DNA of 19,247 nt, taken from contig JAODAU010000066.1 in NCBI GenBank assembly GCA_025463615.1, positions 1-19,247 of the forward strand, read 5' to 3'. Source of the DNA: Microbacteriaceae bacterium (GTDB taxonomy: Bacteria; Actinomycetota; Actinomycetes; Actinomycetales; Microbacteriaceae). Below, piece by piece: positions 1-9,071 of the stretch (positions within the stretch are counted from its first letter, which is position 1; the number at the start of each line of letters is the position of its first letter). Under the pieces are notes generated by a model that was not told where the DNA came from, made no database searches, and was given only the letters and a program-made list of their open reading frames with translations. Position numbers and translations under genes: made by a program.

Positions 1-339
1 GGCGATGGCCTTCTCGAAGGCATCCTTCTGACTGGCGTCGGCGTAGAACATGGCCGAGCGGTACTGGCTGCCGACGTCGTGGCCCTGCCGGTTGAGCTGG
101 CGCGGGTCGTGGAGGGAGAAGAACACGTCGAGGATCACCTCGGCGGGGATGACGGTCTCGTCGAAGACGACCTCCACCGCCTCCGCGTGGCCGGTCATGC
201 CGCTGCAGACGGAGTCGTAGTCGGGGTTTCGGGTGACGCCGCCGGTGTAGCCGGACACGACATCCGTGACGCCCTCGAGCGTGCGGTAGACCGCGTCGAG
301 ACACCAGAAGCAGCCGCCGGCGAGTACGAATTTCTGCAT
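1..339 (-). CDS. msrA: Peptide methionine sulfoxide reductase MsrA (3' end cut by window edge)
   Basis: MsrA reduces methionine-S-sulfoxide in proteins and free methionine, using a cysteine that is regenerated by thioredoxin. The visible 113 residues begin MQKFVLAGGCFWC, which is the family signature; C10 is the catalytic cysteine. The motif GYTGG follows near residue 30 and a GHAEAVEVVFD segment near residue 50, both typical of the family. MsrA proteins are usually 160-220 aa, so about a third is missing beyond base 1. The ATG start is supported by an AAAGG element 7-8 nt upstream and by the signature lying at the very N-terminus. It is transcribed divergently from the aldo/keto reductase at 448, with a perfect inverted repeat between them. 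The family assignment is secure; the C-terminal resolving cysteines cannot be checked here. Confidence 0.96.
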   Translation of the reverse strand, partial: MQKFVLAGGCFWCLDAVYRTLEGVTDVVSGYTGGVTRNPDYDSVCSGMTGHAEAVEVVFDETVIPAEVILDVFFSLHDPRQLNRQGHDVGSQYRSAMFYADASQKDAFEKAIA

Positions 340-368
340 GGGGAAACCTTTTCGATTGTGGGGGGATG

Positions 369-383
369 GACGGTTCGACCGTC
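369..383. promoter_or_regulatory. Perfect inverted repeat in the msrA / aldo-keto reductase divergent region
   Basis: The sequence is GACGGT-TCG-ACCGTC, two perfect 6-bp arms around a 3-nt centre. It lies 30 nt upstream of the msrA start and about 53 nt upstream of the -10 of the reductase gene, so one regulator could serve both promoters. The size and symmetry fit a dimeric repressor site. No regulator gene is adjacent, so its identity is unknown. Confidence 0.4.
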
Positions 384-435
384 AGTGAAGACAACCGGCG
401 GCCGGCATCCGCCATTCCGCGCTCACAGCCGGCTC

Positions 436-441
436 TAGGCT
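436..441 (+). promoter_or_regulatory. -10 element (TAGGCT) for leaderless transcript
   Basis: TAGGCT is followed by exactly 6 nt and then the GTG at 448. That spacing puts the transcription start at or next to the start codon, so the mRNA is probably leaderless. The nearby GGAG is too close to the GTG to be a good ribosome site. Confidence 0.6.
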
Positions 442-447
442 TGGAGC

Positions 448-1458
448 GTGCCCTTCATCGCTGATTCAGACCGTTACTCGACCATGCAGTACGCCCGCAC
501 CGGACGGAGCGGCCTGAAGCTGCCCCGCATCTCTCTCGGGCTGTGGAACAACTTCGGCGGCGACCGCCCGCTGGAGACGCAGCGCGCCATCGTGCGCCGC
601 GCGTTCGACCTCGGGGTGACGCACTTCGACCTGGCCAACAACTACGGGCCACCGGAGGGCAGCGCGGAGAGCAACTTCGGCCGCATCCTCGCCAGCGACC
701 TCACGCCGTACCGCGACGAGCTCGTCATCTCCACCAAGGCCGGCTACGGCATGTGGGAGGGCCCCTACGGCGACTTCGGGTCGCGCAAGTACATGCTGTC
801 GTCGCTCGACCAGAGCCTGGGACGCCTCGGGCTCGACTACGTGGACATCTTCTACTCGCACCGCCCCGACCCGGAGACCCCGATCGAGGAGACGATGGGC
901 GCCCTGGCGACCGCCGTCACCTCGGGCCGCGCGCTGTATGCCGGCATCTCCAACTACGACGCGGCGCAGACCCGCGCGGCGGCCGCGGCCATCGCCGAGT
1001 TCGGCGTGCCGCTGCTCATCCACCAGCCCCGGTACAACATGTTCGACCGCCACATCGAGGGCGACGGCCTGTTCCCGGTGCTCGAGGAGCTCGGGATCGG
1101 GTCGATCGTCTTCTCCCCGCTCGCGCAGGGGCTGCTGACCGACCGTTACCTCGACGGCATCCCGAGCGATTCGCGGGCAGCTGAAGGCCGCTGGATCAAC
1201 GCCGACACCATCGACGAGGAGTACCTCGGTCGCGCCCGCGCCCTCAACGAGCTGGCCGCCGAGCGCGGGCAGAGCCTCGCGCAACTGGCGCTCTCGTGGG
1301 TGCTGCGGGTGCCACAGGTGACATCCGCCCTGATCGGTGCGAGCAGCGTGCGGCAGCTGGAGAACAGCCTCGCCGCCCTCGAGGCGGAGCCGCTGACGGA
1401 TGCCGAGGTCGCCGCCATCGAGCCGCACGCGGTGCACGGCACCGGCTCCCCGGAGTGA
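448..1458 (+). CDS. Aldo/keto reductase, YghZ (L-glyceraldehyde 3-phosphate reductase)-like
   Basis: This is a 336-aa NADPH-dependent cytosolic oxidoreductase with the (beta/alpha)8 fold. The catalytic tetrad can be read as D61, Y66 (DLANNYG), K97 (STKAGYG) and H138 (YSHRPDP). The N-terminus, with PFIADSDRYSTMQY and then SGLKLPRISLGLWNNFG, matches the layout of E. coli YghZ, which reduces L-glyceraldehyde 3-phosphate and methylglyoxal. That match supports the GTG at 448 over the internal ATG at 484, and so does the TAGGCT -10 box 6 nt upstream. The C-terminal cofactor-binding part (ALIGASSVRQLENSLAAL) is intact. The length is normal for the family. A role in clearing reactive carbonyls is a family-based inference; the true substrate could differ. 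Confidence 0.93.
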   Translation: MPFIADSDRYSTMQYARTGRSGLKLPRISLGLWNNFGGDRPLETQRAIVRRAFDLGVTHFDLANNYGPPEGSAESNFGRILASDLTPYRDELVISTKAGYGMWEGPYGDFGSRKYMLSSLDQSLGRLGLDYVDIFYSHRPDPETPIEETMGALATAVTSGRALYAGISNYDAAQTRAAAAAIAEFGVPLLIHQPRYNMFDRHIEGDGLFPVLEELGIGSIVFSPLAQGLLTDRYLDGIPSDSRAAEGRWINADTIDEEYLGRARALNELAAERGQSLAQLALSWVLRVPQVTSALIGASSVRQLENSLAALEAEPLTDAEVAAIEPHAVHGTGSPE

Positions 1459-1481
1459 CCCGCGCCGACGAATGTCGGTGG

Positions 1482-1497
1482 TAGAACATAGATTCGA
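1482..1497 (+). promoter_or_regulatory. LexA/SOS-box-like sequence overlapping a -10 element
   Basis: TAGAACATAGATTCGA differs at two positions from the actinobacterial LexA box consensus TCGAAC-N4-GTTCGA. It covers the likely -10 (TAGATT, 1489-1494), which lies 7 nt before the ATG at 1502. A repressor bound here would block the promoter. The match may be chance, since part of the similarity comes from the -10 itself. Confidence 0.3.
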
Positions 1498-1501
1498 ATG
1501 C

Positions 1502-1744
1502 ATGACGACACTTGCATTCGCTGGCGACCTCACGCTGACCCGTTTCGGCATCCGTCTCACCCAGCTTCACGATGAACTCTGGCGCGTGACCCGGCTCGAC
1601 GGCGAGGTGCTCGGCTACGTCGAGCAGTTCCCCGTGCGCGAGGGCGTTCGCTACCGGGCCAAGATGCTCATGGCTCGCACCCGCCGGTTCGTGGTGATGG
1701 GCGAGTTCTGGAACGCCGAGGACGCGGTCGATACGTTCTTGTAG
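1502..1744 (+). CDS. Small conserved-looking protein of unknown function (80 aa)
   Basis: I do not recognise this family. The open frame extends further upstream, but the ATG at 1502 is preferred because TAGATT lies 7 nt before it, the same leaderless geometry seen at several other genes here, and the upstream codons run into the end of the reductase gene and are low in hydrophobic residues. The protein has no signal peptide or membrane segment. It is basic in the middle (YRAKMLMARTRRFVV, 51-65) and looks mostly beta-strand, with a small turn at RLDGEVLGYVE (31-41). The last residues (EFWNAEDAVDTFL) look helical. A possible SOS-box-like site lies upstream. It is probably cytosolic; function unknown. 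Confidence 0.65.
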   Translation: MTTLAFAGDLTLTRFGIRLTQLHDELWRVTRLDGEVLGYVEQFPVREGVRYRAKMLMARTRRFVVMGEFWNAEDAVDTFL

Positions 1745-1824
1745 GCGGCACTGCCCTGTAACGACCGGGGCCACGGATTCGCGGACTCGCGCCCGCCCTG
1801 ACTGGTTTTTGCTGGTCACAGGGT

Positions 1825-1830
1825 TACCGT
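1825..1830 (+). promoter_or_regulatory. -10 element (TACCGT) for leaderless transcript
   Basis: TACCGT is followed by 7 nt and then the ATG at 1838. This decides the start of the next gene: a GTG at 1829 lies inside the -10 hexamer, so it is unlikely to be used. Confidence 0.45.
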
Positions 1831-1837
1831 GACCTCC

Positions 1838-2611
1838 ATGCAGATCTGGAACGATTTCGTCGACTGGTTCAACTCCGCCGCGGGACAACGGATCATCACG
1901 AGCACCATCCTCCCGTTCGTCGCCATCGTGCTCGCCGGCGTGATCGCCGCGGCGATCGGTCGCGGCTCCGCGAAGCGCGTGATCGCGCTCAGCGACCGTG
2001 AGGACAAGGCCTCCGCCGTCACCGCGCTCATCAGCGCCGCACGCAAGGCGGCCGTGTGGAACACGATCTCGGCGCCCGAGCAGTCGCACGTGACCAGCCT
2101 GATCGGCGAGGCGGACATCCGCCTGCGCCTGCTGCCTCTCACCGGCACGGCGCTGGCCGCCGACTGGGCGCAGCACGAGATCGCCGAGATGCAGAAGAAC
2201 GCGGTGTCGTTCAGCTTCCAGGCCGAGCAGGGTCTCCTGAATTTCCGCGACCGCATGATCGAGTGGCAGACCCACCCCGGCCGCGCCAAGCGATTGTTCA
2301 AGAACGACCTGGATTCCTGGGCGTACGAGTCCTCGCTCGAGGACCAGGAGCTCGTGCACCAGCAGCAGGCGTGGGCGGCCCAGCAGGCCGACACCGGCAA
2401 GCTCGACGCGTACGCCGCGCCCGATCCGGCCACCAAGACGGAGCCCGCGAAGACCGAGGCGATCAGCGGCACCGAGCCCGCCACGGCCCTCCCGTCGAGC
2501 AGCTTCTCGCGCCCGGCCGTCGCGCCGGCGTCGGATGCCGACCACGGCGCGACCGGTCCGACGCCCGTGGCCGAGCCGGGCGTCTCGTACGCCAGCGACA
2601 CGAAGCACTGA
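1838..2611 (+). CDS. Single-pass membrane protein of unknown function
   Basis: This is a 257-aa protein whose family I do not recognise. A short amphipathic N-terminus (MQIWNDFVDWFN) leads into one strong transmembrane segment at about residues 18-41 (TSTILPFVAIVLAGVIAAAI), followed by basic residues (GRGSAKRV), so the rest is probably cytosolic. Residues 45-185 are helix-rich and charged, with possible coiled-coil stretches (EIAEMQKNAVSFSFQAEQG; SLEDQELVHQQQAWAAQQ). From about residue 190 the tail is rich in Pro, Ala, Thr and Ser and is probably disordered. A GTG 9 nt further upstream is the alternative start. The next gene begins in the last codons of this one, so the two are probably co-transcribed and translationally coupled. 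Confidence 0.8.
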   Translation: MQIWNDFVDWFNSAAGQRIITSTILPFVAIVLAGVIAAAIGRGSAKRVIALSDREDKASAVTALISAARKAAVWNTISAPEQSHVTSLIGEADIRLRLLPLTGTALAADWAQHEIAEMQKNAVSFSFQAEQGLLNFRDRMIEWQTHPGRAKRLFKNDLDSWAYESSLEDQELVHQQQAWAAQQADTGKLDAYAAPDPATKTEPAKTEAISGTEPATALPSSSFSRPAVAPASDADHGATGPTPVAEPGVSYASDTKH

Positions 2612-3411
2612 CCACGCGCCTTCCCGGACCACAGCTCGAGGCGATCGTCGCGCGGCTGCGCGCGGCGGGCTGTGTGTTCGCCGAGGACGAGGCCGGCCTG
2701 CTCGTCGAGGTTTCACGGTCCCCGGAGCAGCTCGATGAGCTCGTCGAGCGACGCGTCACGGGCATCCCACTGGAGCAGCTTCTCGGTTGGGCTGAGTTCG
2801 CGGGGCGTCGGTTCGTGGTGCGGCCCGGCGTGTTCGTGCCGCGGCAGCGCAGCGTGCTCATGGTCGAGCAGGCGCTGCTCGTCACTCCCCCGGGCGCTCT
2901 CGTGTTCGACCTGTGCTGCGGTGTGGGCGCGATCGGCATGACCATCGCCCTCGCCCGGCCGGATGTCACGCTCGTCTGCGCGGACATCGACCCGGCCGCG
3001 ATCGAGGCGGCGCGCGAGAACGTGGGGGCGCGCGGCTCCGTGTATGCGGGCGACCTGTTCGACGCGCTGCCGGCCGACCTGCGGGGGCGGGTCGACATCC
3101 TCGTCTGCAACGCGCCGTACGTGCCGACGGAGGCAATCCGGGACATGCCGCCCGAGGCGCGCGACCACGAGCACCGGGTGGCGCTCGACGGTGGCGGCGA
3201 CGGGCTGGACGTGCATCGGCGGGTGGCCGCCCAGGCCCTGGAGTGGCTCGCGCCGGGCGGGAGCGTGTTCGTAGAGGCGAGCGATGCCCAGGCGCCGTAC
3301 TCGGCCGGGCTGTTCGAGCGGGCGGGGCTCACGGCATCCATCGAGCACTCGGACGAGCTGTACGCGACGGTCGTGCGGGCGGTCGCGCCGCTCAGACCCC
3401 CAGCTCGCTGA
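2608..3411 (+). CDS. PrmC-like protein (glutamine-N5) methyltransferase, probable CTG start
   Basis: This is a class I SAM-dependent methyltransferase of the PrmC-related group (putative protein N5-glutamine methyltransferase, substrate unknown). Counting from 2608, the SAM-binding motif is DLCCGVGAIG (101-110), the acidic motif CADID follows (125-129), and NAPY (168-171) replaces the NPPY of true PrmC. Length is 267 aa. No ATG, GTG or TTG lies in frame between the upstream gene's coding frame and a GTG at 2674, and that GTG would remove the N-terminal helix and cut into the AAGCVFAEDEA segment. A CTG at 2608 overlaps the upstream stop as CTGA, the same arrangement as ATGA coupling, and would give (M)TTRLPGPQLEAIV. 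I therefore infer a CTG start. The 3' end overlaps the convergent pyruvyl transferase gene by 20 nt. Confidence 0.87.
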   Translation: MTTRLPGPQLEAIVARLRAAGCVFAEDEAGLLVEVSRSPEQLDELVERRVTGIPLEQLLGWAEFAGRRFVVRPGVFVPRQRSVLMVEQALLVTPPGALVFDLCCGVGAIGMTIALARPDVTLVCADIDPAAIEAARENVGARGSVYAGDLFDALPADLRGRVDILVCNAPYVPTEAIRDMPPEARDHEHRVALDGGGDGLDVHRRVAAQALEWLAPGGSVFVEASDAQAPYSAGLFERAGLTASIEHSDELYATVVRAVAPLRPPAR

Positions 3412-4597
3412 ACACCCGATCCCACCACGCCCCGGACGAGGCGAGGCTGGAACCGCGCCGTTCGAGCGCGACGGCGGCGATCTGCGCCCTCCGCGACCAC
3501 AGGTCGCGAACGAGCTCCGGTCCGCCCTTGTGGTCCAGCTGGTCGAGGGCGACCACGGAGCGCTGACCGCCCGTCGCGAGCGCGCCCCGCAGCTTGATCG
3601 CGGTGTACCCATCCACCGAGATCGCCAGGGTCGGCACGCCCGCGGCCGCCGAGAAGACGACGGGGTGATATCGGCTGGAGACGACGAACGCCGCATTGCG
3701 CGCCAGCCCGGCGGCCGCCGCCACGGTCGATGGCGCGACGACGGCGGAGGGCTGGGTCATCGCCGCGGCGATCTCCCGGTGGATGACGGAATCGCCCGTC
3801 ACGACGGCGGGGTCGGTCGACCCGAAATGGGCGAAGAACACGACCTCGAGTCCGGTGGTGCTCACCACCTCGTCGAGCAGCGCGGCAGCAAGGGCGACGA
3901 AGCCGTCGCGGGGATACCCGGCGAGGTGGAGGGAGAAGGAGACCAGGCAGTATGCGGCTCGAGGTTCGGCCGCGCCATCGTCAGCGACGAACGTGGCGTC
4001 GTCGACGGTGCGCTGCAGCTTCGCGGGGCGCACGCCGAGCGACAGCGCCAGCTCGTGCGAGGGCTGTTCGCGAACCCCGACGACGCGTGCCGTTCGCAGC
4101 AACTCGCCGAGCATCACCGAGTCCCCGTCGGTGAGTTCCGGCCCCAGTGTCTGCCCGCTGATGACGATCGGCTTGCCGAGTTTCCGGGCGACGGCAGCGA
4201 GGGTGGACCGCTCCCGGATGTGCATGGGCCAGTTGGAGGCGAGGTTGCCGCCGCCGGCGATCGCGAGGCCGTCGGCGCCGCGGATCGCGTCGATCACGTC
4301 CAGCGCGGGATCGTCGGGGTCGAGCACCGTGGGATCGTCCACCGCTGCGAGCACCCGCGCCATCCGCTCGCCCATCGCAGCACGGGCGTCGGGCCCGCGA
4401 AAGTCGAATCCGATGCGCCGTATGGCGGTCACGCCGTGCCGCGCGCGGGTCTCGGAGGGATCCGCCGAGACACCGACCACCTCGACCGATCGCATCCTGG
4501 CCTGGGCGACGAACTCGGCGAACATCGCCTCATCGCCGATATGAACGACATCCCCGGTCGCACCGATGTCTCCGATGGCCACAACTCTCACGGTCAC
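3392..4597 (-). CDS. Polysaccharide pyruvyl transferase family protein
   Basis: These enzymes (CsaB/WcaK family) move pyruvate from PEP onto sugars of wall or capsular glycans as a ketal, adding negative charge. Family marks are a GDIGATGDVVHIGDEAM nucleotide-binding-like N-terminus (9-25), AGGGNLAS (114-121), SGQTLGP (147-153), SSRYHP (307-312) and DGYTAIKL (329-336). The length of 401 aa is normal. There is no signal peptide or membrane segment, so it is cytosolic. Two GTG starts are possible. GGAGG lies only 3 nt before the GTG at 4597 but 9 nt before the GTG at 4591, so the shorter MRVVAIGDIG form (399 aa) may be the real one. It is divergent from a glycosyltransferase operon with a palindrome between them. 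The acceptor glycan is unknown. Confidence 0.9.
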   Translation of the reverse strand: MTVRVVAIGDIGATGDVVHIGDEAMFAEFVAQARMRSVEVVGVSADPSETRARHGVTAIRRIGFDFRGPDARAAMGERMARVLAAVDDPTVLDPDDPALDVIDAIRGADGLAIAGGGNLASNWPMHIRERSTLAAVARKLGKPIVISGQTLGPELTDGDSVMLGELLRTARVVGVREQPSHELALSLGVRPAKLQRTVDDATFVADDGAAEPRAAYCLVSFSLHLAGYPRDGFVALAAALLDEVVSTTGLEVVFFAHFGSTDPAVVTGDSVIHREIAAAMTQPSAVVAPSTVAAAAGLARNAAFVVSSRYHPVVFSAAAGVPTLAISVDGYTAIKLRGALATGGQRSVVALDQLDHKGGPELVRDLWSRRAQIAAVALERRGSSLASSGAWWDRVFSELGV

Positions 4598-4652
4598 GGT
4601 CCTCCGGATCTGTCTCGTTCACCGGGTGTTCCACGATGGCCCATAACATAAT

Positions 4653-4668
4653 TGTCAGTCGGCTGACA
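4653..4668. promoter_or_regulatory. 16-bp palindrome, candidate shared operator of the divergent glycan genes
   Basis: TGTCAG-TCGG-CTGACA has perfect 6-bp arms and lies in the 138-nt gap between the pyruvyl transferase and HEAT-glycosyltransferase genes. On the plus strand its left arm overlaps a possible -35 (TTGTCA, 4652-4657) paired with a weak -10 (TATCCG, 4674-4679). On the minus strand a -10-like TATGTT lies directly beside it (4650-4645). A bound dimer could therefore control both directions. The shape is like TetR-type operators, but no regulator gene is next to it. Confidence 0.5.
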
Positions 4669-4735
4669 GAAACTATCCGATCCGGGATTTCGGGCGGATG
4701 CTGGGATCGAACCTGACCACCGCGAAAGGCACCCC

Positions 4736-6876
4736 ATGGGCATCCAGACCTCGCTCGACGACCTCGTCGGCTCGCAGCGCATCGTCGACTCGATGCGGCT
4801 CGCCGACGACCTCGCCTTCCACGCCGGGCGCGATGCCGGGGTGCGCACCATCCGCGTGCTGCGCTCTGCGCTCGCGTCGGACAACCAGGTCGCCGCGATC
4901 GCGGCCACCCACGCGCTGGCCGAGGTGTTCGACGAGCAGGCCGACGTGACGCTCTCCGAACTGCTGTCGGACGAGCGCGCGTTCCTGCGTGAACACGCCG
5001 CGTGGGCGCTGGGCTCGCGGCTCCCCCGGCTGGACGCCATCGGCCGGCTGATCGGCATGGTGGTCGACGGCGGCTTCACGGGAATGCTCGCCCAGCGCAC
5101 GCTGGAGCAGTGGGCCGTCACGGCATCCGACCACATCGCGATCGGACTCGAGTCCGCGCTCATCGGCGTGCGCGACGCGGATCGGCGCTACCGCCTCGTG
5201 GAGACCCTGGGCCTCGTGCGCACGCCGACCGCAACGCGACGGCTCGTGACCATCTCCCGCAACCCGGTCGAACCGCTCGAGGCCCGGGTCGCGGCCGTCT
5301 CGGCGCTCGGCCAGCGGCGCGACGCGCGGGGCATCGAGCAACTGCTCGACGGGCTGGCCGCCGACCCGGGCTACCTCGGCGAGGTGGCCCGACTCGCGCT
5401 TCTCGACCTCGCGGCACCGACGGTCGAGCGCGACGAGCGCGAAGGGCTCACCGTCGTGCAGCTCTTCCTGCACGCGGACATCGACGCAGACCTCAGCCAG
5501 GCCGGCAGCGGCGACAACGGCGGGATAGCGACACTCCTGGTCAGGCTGGGCGACGCCCTGGTCGCCGACAGCGCCACCCGCGTGATCACCATGTCGCGCG
5601 GCGACACCGGCAGCGCGCTGCAGAGCGCCCGCACCATCGCCGAATCCGACACCGGCCACCTCTACGGCACGGTTCCGCTGTTGAGCGAGTCCGTGCAGTC
5701 CGCGAACGCGTGGCCGCTGCGGGTTGCCGCACGCCGCGGCATCCGACGTATGCTCCGCGCGGCCGGCCGCGTGGACCTGCTGCACCTGAGGATGGCGGAT
5801 GTCGGCAGCCTCGCCGCCGCGGACGTGGCGCGCGAGCTCGACATCCCCGTGGTCTTCACCGTAGCCCCCGACCCGCACGCGGTGATCAACTCGATGGACC
5901 TCTCCGGCCGGCTCACGCCGCAGAACTTCGGGGACGTGGATGAGCGCGAGCACTTCTGGTTCCGCGCCCGGCTCGTGCAGCAGCTCGCCTCGAACGCCGC
6001 TCACACCGTGCTGTTCCCCCGGCCGGAGCTCGCGCGCGACATGCGCGAGCTGGTCGGCATCGACATCACGGCCCATCCGGAACGCCACACGATCGTGCCG
6101 GAAGGGGTTGACCTGGGCGTGATCGACGCCGCCGTCGCGGAAGCGGCGGACCACGCCGCAGGCCAGCCCGCCTCCGACGCGCTGGACGAGCTCTCGGGCC
6201 TGCTCGAACGGCTCCCCGCGGAACGTCGCGGCCTGCCGCTCATCGTCAGCGTCGGCAGATTCCACCGGGTGAAGGGCATGGCGACCATCGTCGAGACCTG
6301 GGCGACCAATGGGCTGCGCGACCGCGCCAACCTGTTGCTGGTGGGTGGCGACCTCGCCCACCCGTCCGCGGATGAGGCCGAGCAGCTCGCCCTCATCGAC
6401 GCGGTCATAGCACCGGGAGCACGCGACGCCGCCGGGCTGATCATCCCCGGCCATCGCCCCAACGACACGGTGGCGCGCTGGGTCGCCGCCGCACGCTTCG
6501 GCGTTCCCGGGCTCGCCGCCCCGCGCGGGATCTACGTCTGCGGGAGCCTCAAGGAGGAGTTCGGAATAGCCCTGCTCGAGGCGATGGCATCCGGCCTCGT
6601 GGTGGTCGCTCCGGATGGCGGCGGCCCCGCCACCTACGTGGAGCCCGGCGTCACCGGCTTCCTCACCACCACCTGGGACACGGAGCTGATGGGGCGTGCC
6701 ATGATCGATGCGCTCGCGCTGGCGGGAGCCGAAGCCGACGACTCGCGGGCGTCACGCTCGCGCGAGACGGTGGAGCGGAGCTTCACCATCCAGGCGATGG
6801 CCCGCGCCCTGACGTCGCTCTACGCCCGCGTTCATCGCGAGGAGAGCGACCTGCAGGAATCGCTCGTCTCACTGCC

Positions 6877-6880
<4 letters not shown>
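4736..6880 (+). CDS. HEAT-repeat / GT4-type glycosyltransferase fusion
   Basis: This 714-aa protein has two parts. Residues ~35-230 form helical pairs of HEAT type (for example VAAIAATHALAEVF, FLREHAAWALGSRL, LEARVAAVSALGQR). Residues ~238-700 are a GT-B retaining glycosyltransferase of the GT4 kind: an N-terminal Rossmann domain with VQLFLHADI and the glycine-rich loop DNGGIATLL (260-268), then VSVGRFHRVKG (505-514) with K514, and the E-X7-E motif E607/E615 in EEFGIALLEAMASG. PDGGGPATYVEPGVTGF (626-642) completes the donor site. It is cytosolic, with no membrane segment. AAAGG lies 6 nt before the ATG. It overlaps the next gene by ATGA, so the two are translationally coupled. The HEAT part may bind a partner protein or the acceptor. 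Donor and acceptor sugars cannot be told from sequence. Confidence 0.92.
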
Positions 6881-8169
<1,289 letters not shown>

Positions 8170-8807
8170 CGCATCGCGTCCGCGTCATCCGCCACCTCTC
8201 GGTACCGTTCCATCAGGGCGGCGTTCGCGTCGTACTGCGGGCCGTGGCGCTGTTCCGCGGCGTGGTGCAGCGCGTACACGCGGCCTTCGTGGCGCACGGG
8301 CGGCGATCCGAGGATCGCCTGGTGCGCGAGGTACCACGCGGCATCCTCGAAGCCCCACCCGCGGAACCGCTCGTCCTGGCCGCCGTGCGCGCGCCATGTC
8401 TCGGGCGTGGCGACGTACACGCCCGAGCAGGCGCCCATGACCAGTTCGTGGTCGCAGTCGGCGAGCGCGCCGCCCGCGGCGAACTGCGCGGTACCCGACG
8501 CGCCGAGCCAGTGGTACCGCGTGTAGGGCAGGTGCACTAGCCCCGACGCGCGTGCACCATCGATGGCCGCGCGGAGCGGCTCGAGTTCGGGAACGGTGTC
8601 TGCGTCGCCTATGACCACGACGTCGTCATCCGCGAGTTCGACCCCCAGGTTGCGGCACTGGGCGAGGTTGAACACCGCGTCGCTCGAGTCGACGGGGAGC
8701 AGCCGGGCGTCGGGCAGGTTGTCGCGATACCAGTCGGTGGTTGCGCCGAACGCCCACTCCCTCGACGGTTGCGGCCTCCACGGGATGACGACTGTGACCA
8801 TCAGCCG

Positions 8808-8813
8808 AGCCTA
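8808..8813 (-). promoter_or_regulatory. -10 element (TAGGCT) for leaderless GT2-like gene
   Basis: On the minus strand TAGGCT is followed by 6 nt and then the ATG at 8801. This matches the spacing at the other leaderless starts in the window. Confidence 0.6.
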
Positions 8814-8832
8814 AACGACGGCGAGAACTCGA

Positions 8833-8875
8833 GGGGGACACACTCGTACCCCGTTTTGTACCCCCTGCGTCCCCC
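8833..8875. repeat. Repeat-rich upstream region: GTACCCC direct repeats inside a GGGGGAC/GTCCCCC inverted repeat
   Basis: GTACCCC occurs at 8846-8852 and again at 8858-8864, a 12-bp period. The pair is framed by GGGGGAC (8833-8839) and GTCCCCC (8869-8875), which are inverted copies. Seen from the GT2-like gene, the direct repeats (GGGGTAC on its strand) lie about 33-56 bp upstream of its -10. That position suits an activator binding to tandem sites. The whole lies in the 122-nt gap between that gene and the small membrane peptide. Confidence 0.35.
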
Positions 8876-8910
8876 CTACTGGGGACTAGGTCCGATATAT
8901 CAGGAACCCC

Positions 8911-8916
8911 TAGTGT
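8911..8916 (+). promoter_or_regulatory. -10 element (TAGTGT) for the small membrane peptide gene
   Basis: TAGTGT is followed by 7 nt and then the GTG at 8924. Upstream lies an AT-rich palindrome GATATATC (8894-8901). Confidence 0.5.
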
Positions 8917-8923
8917 CAGTCAG

Positions 8924-9061
8924 GTGACGACGCATACGTCTACCCGACGCCCGCTCAGCAAACCCGGCAAAGCCATCGCCGCGATGATCACCATCGTGGT
9001 TGTGGCCTCCATCGTGTTCTTCGTGATCACGACGATCCAGGCTGCAACCGGCATCCGGTAG
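8924..9061 (+). CDS. Small single-pass membrane peptide (45 aa)
   Basis: This short frame starts at GTG and ends at TAG. It encodes a basic N-terminus (MTTHTSTRRPLSKPGKA), a clear transmembrane helix at about residues 18-40 (with the run MITIVVVASIVFFVITTI), and a short tail (QAATGIR). The basic residues before the helix suggest that the N-terminus stays in the cytosol. A TAGTGT -10 box 7 nt upstream supports real expression as a leaderless mRNA. It ends 10 nt before the convergent stop of the three-helix-bundle gene. I do not recognise a family; similar tiny membrane proteins are common and poorly annotated in Microbacteriaceae. Coding is likely but unproven. Confidence 0.6.
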   Translation: MTTHTSTRRPLSKPGKAIAAMITIVVVASIVFFVITTIQAATGIR

Positions 9062-9071
9062 CCCACCCGAA

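Noticed and set aside
2056..2607. Open frame extending the PrmC-like gene far upstream
   Set aside because: It lies in a second frame across the membrane protein gene, is Arg/Pro/Gly-rich without motifs, and begins well before the conserved methyltransferase sequence.
466..6454. Long antisense open frames over the reductase, membrane protein and HEAT-glycosyltransferase genes, and a long plus-strand frame over the pyruvyl transferase
   Set aside because: They are Arg/Ala/Gly/His-rich by-products of GC-rich codon positions, contain no domains, and lie opposite genes with clear motifs.
9047..9059. ACCGG-CAT-CCGGT as a terminator of the small membrane peptide gene
   Set aside because: It has only five pairs, lies inside the coding frame and has no T-run.
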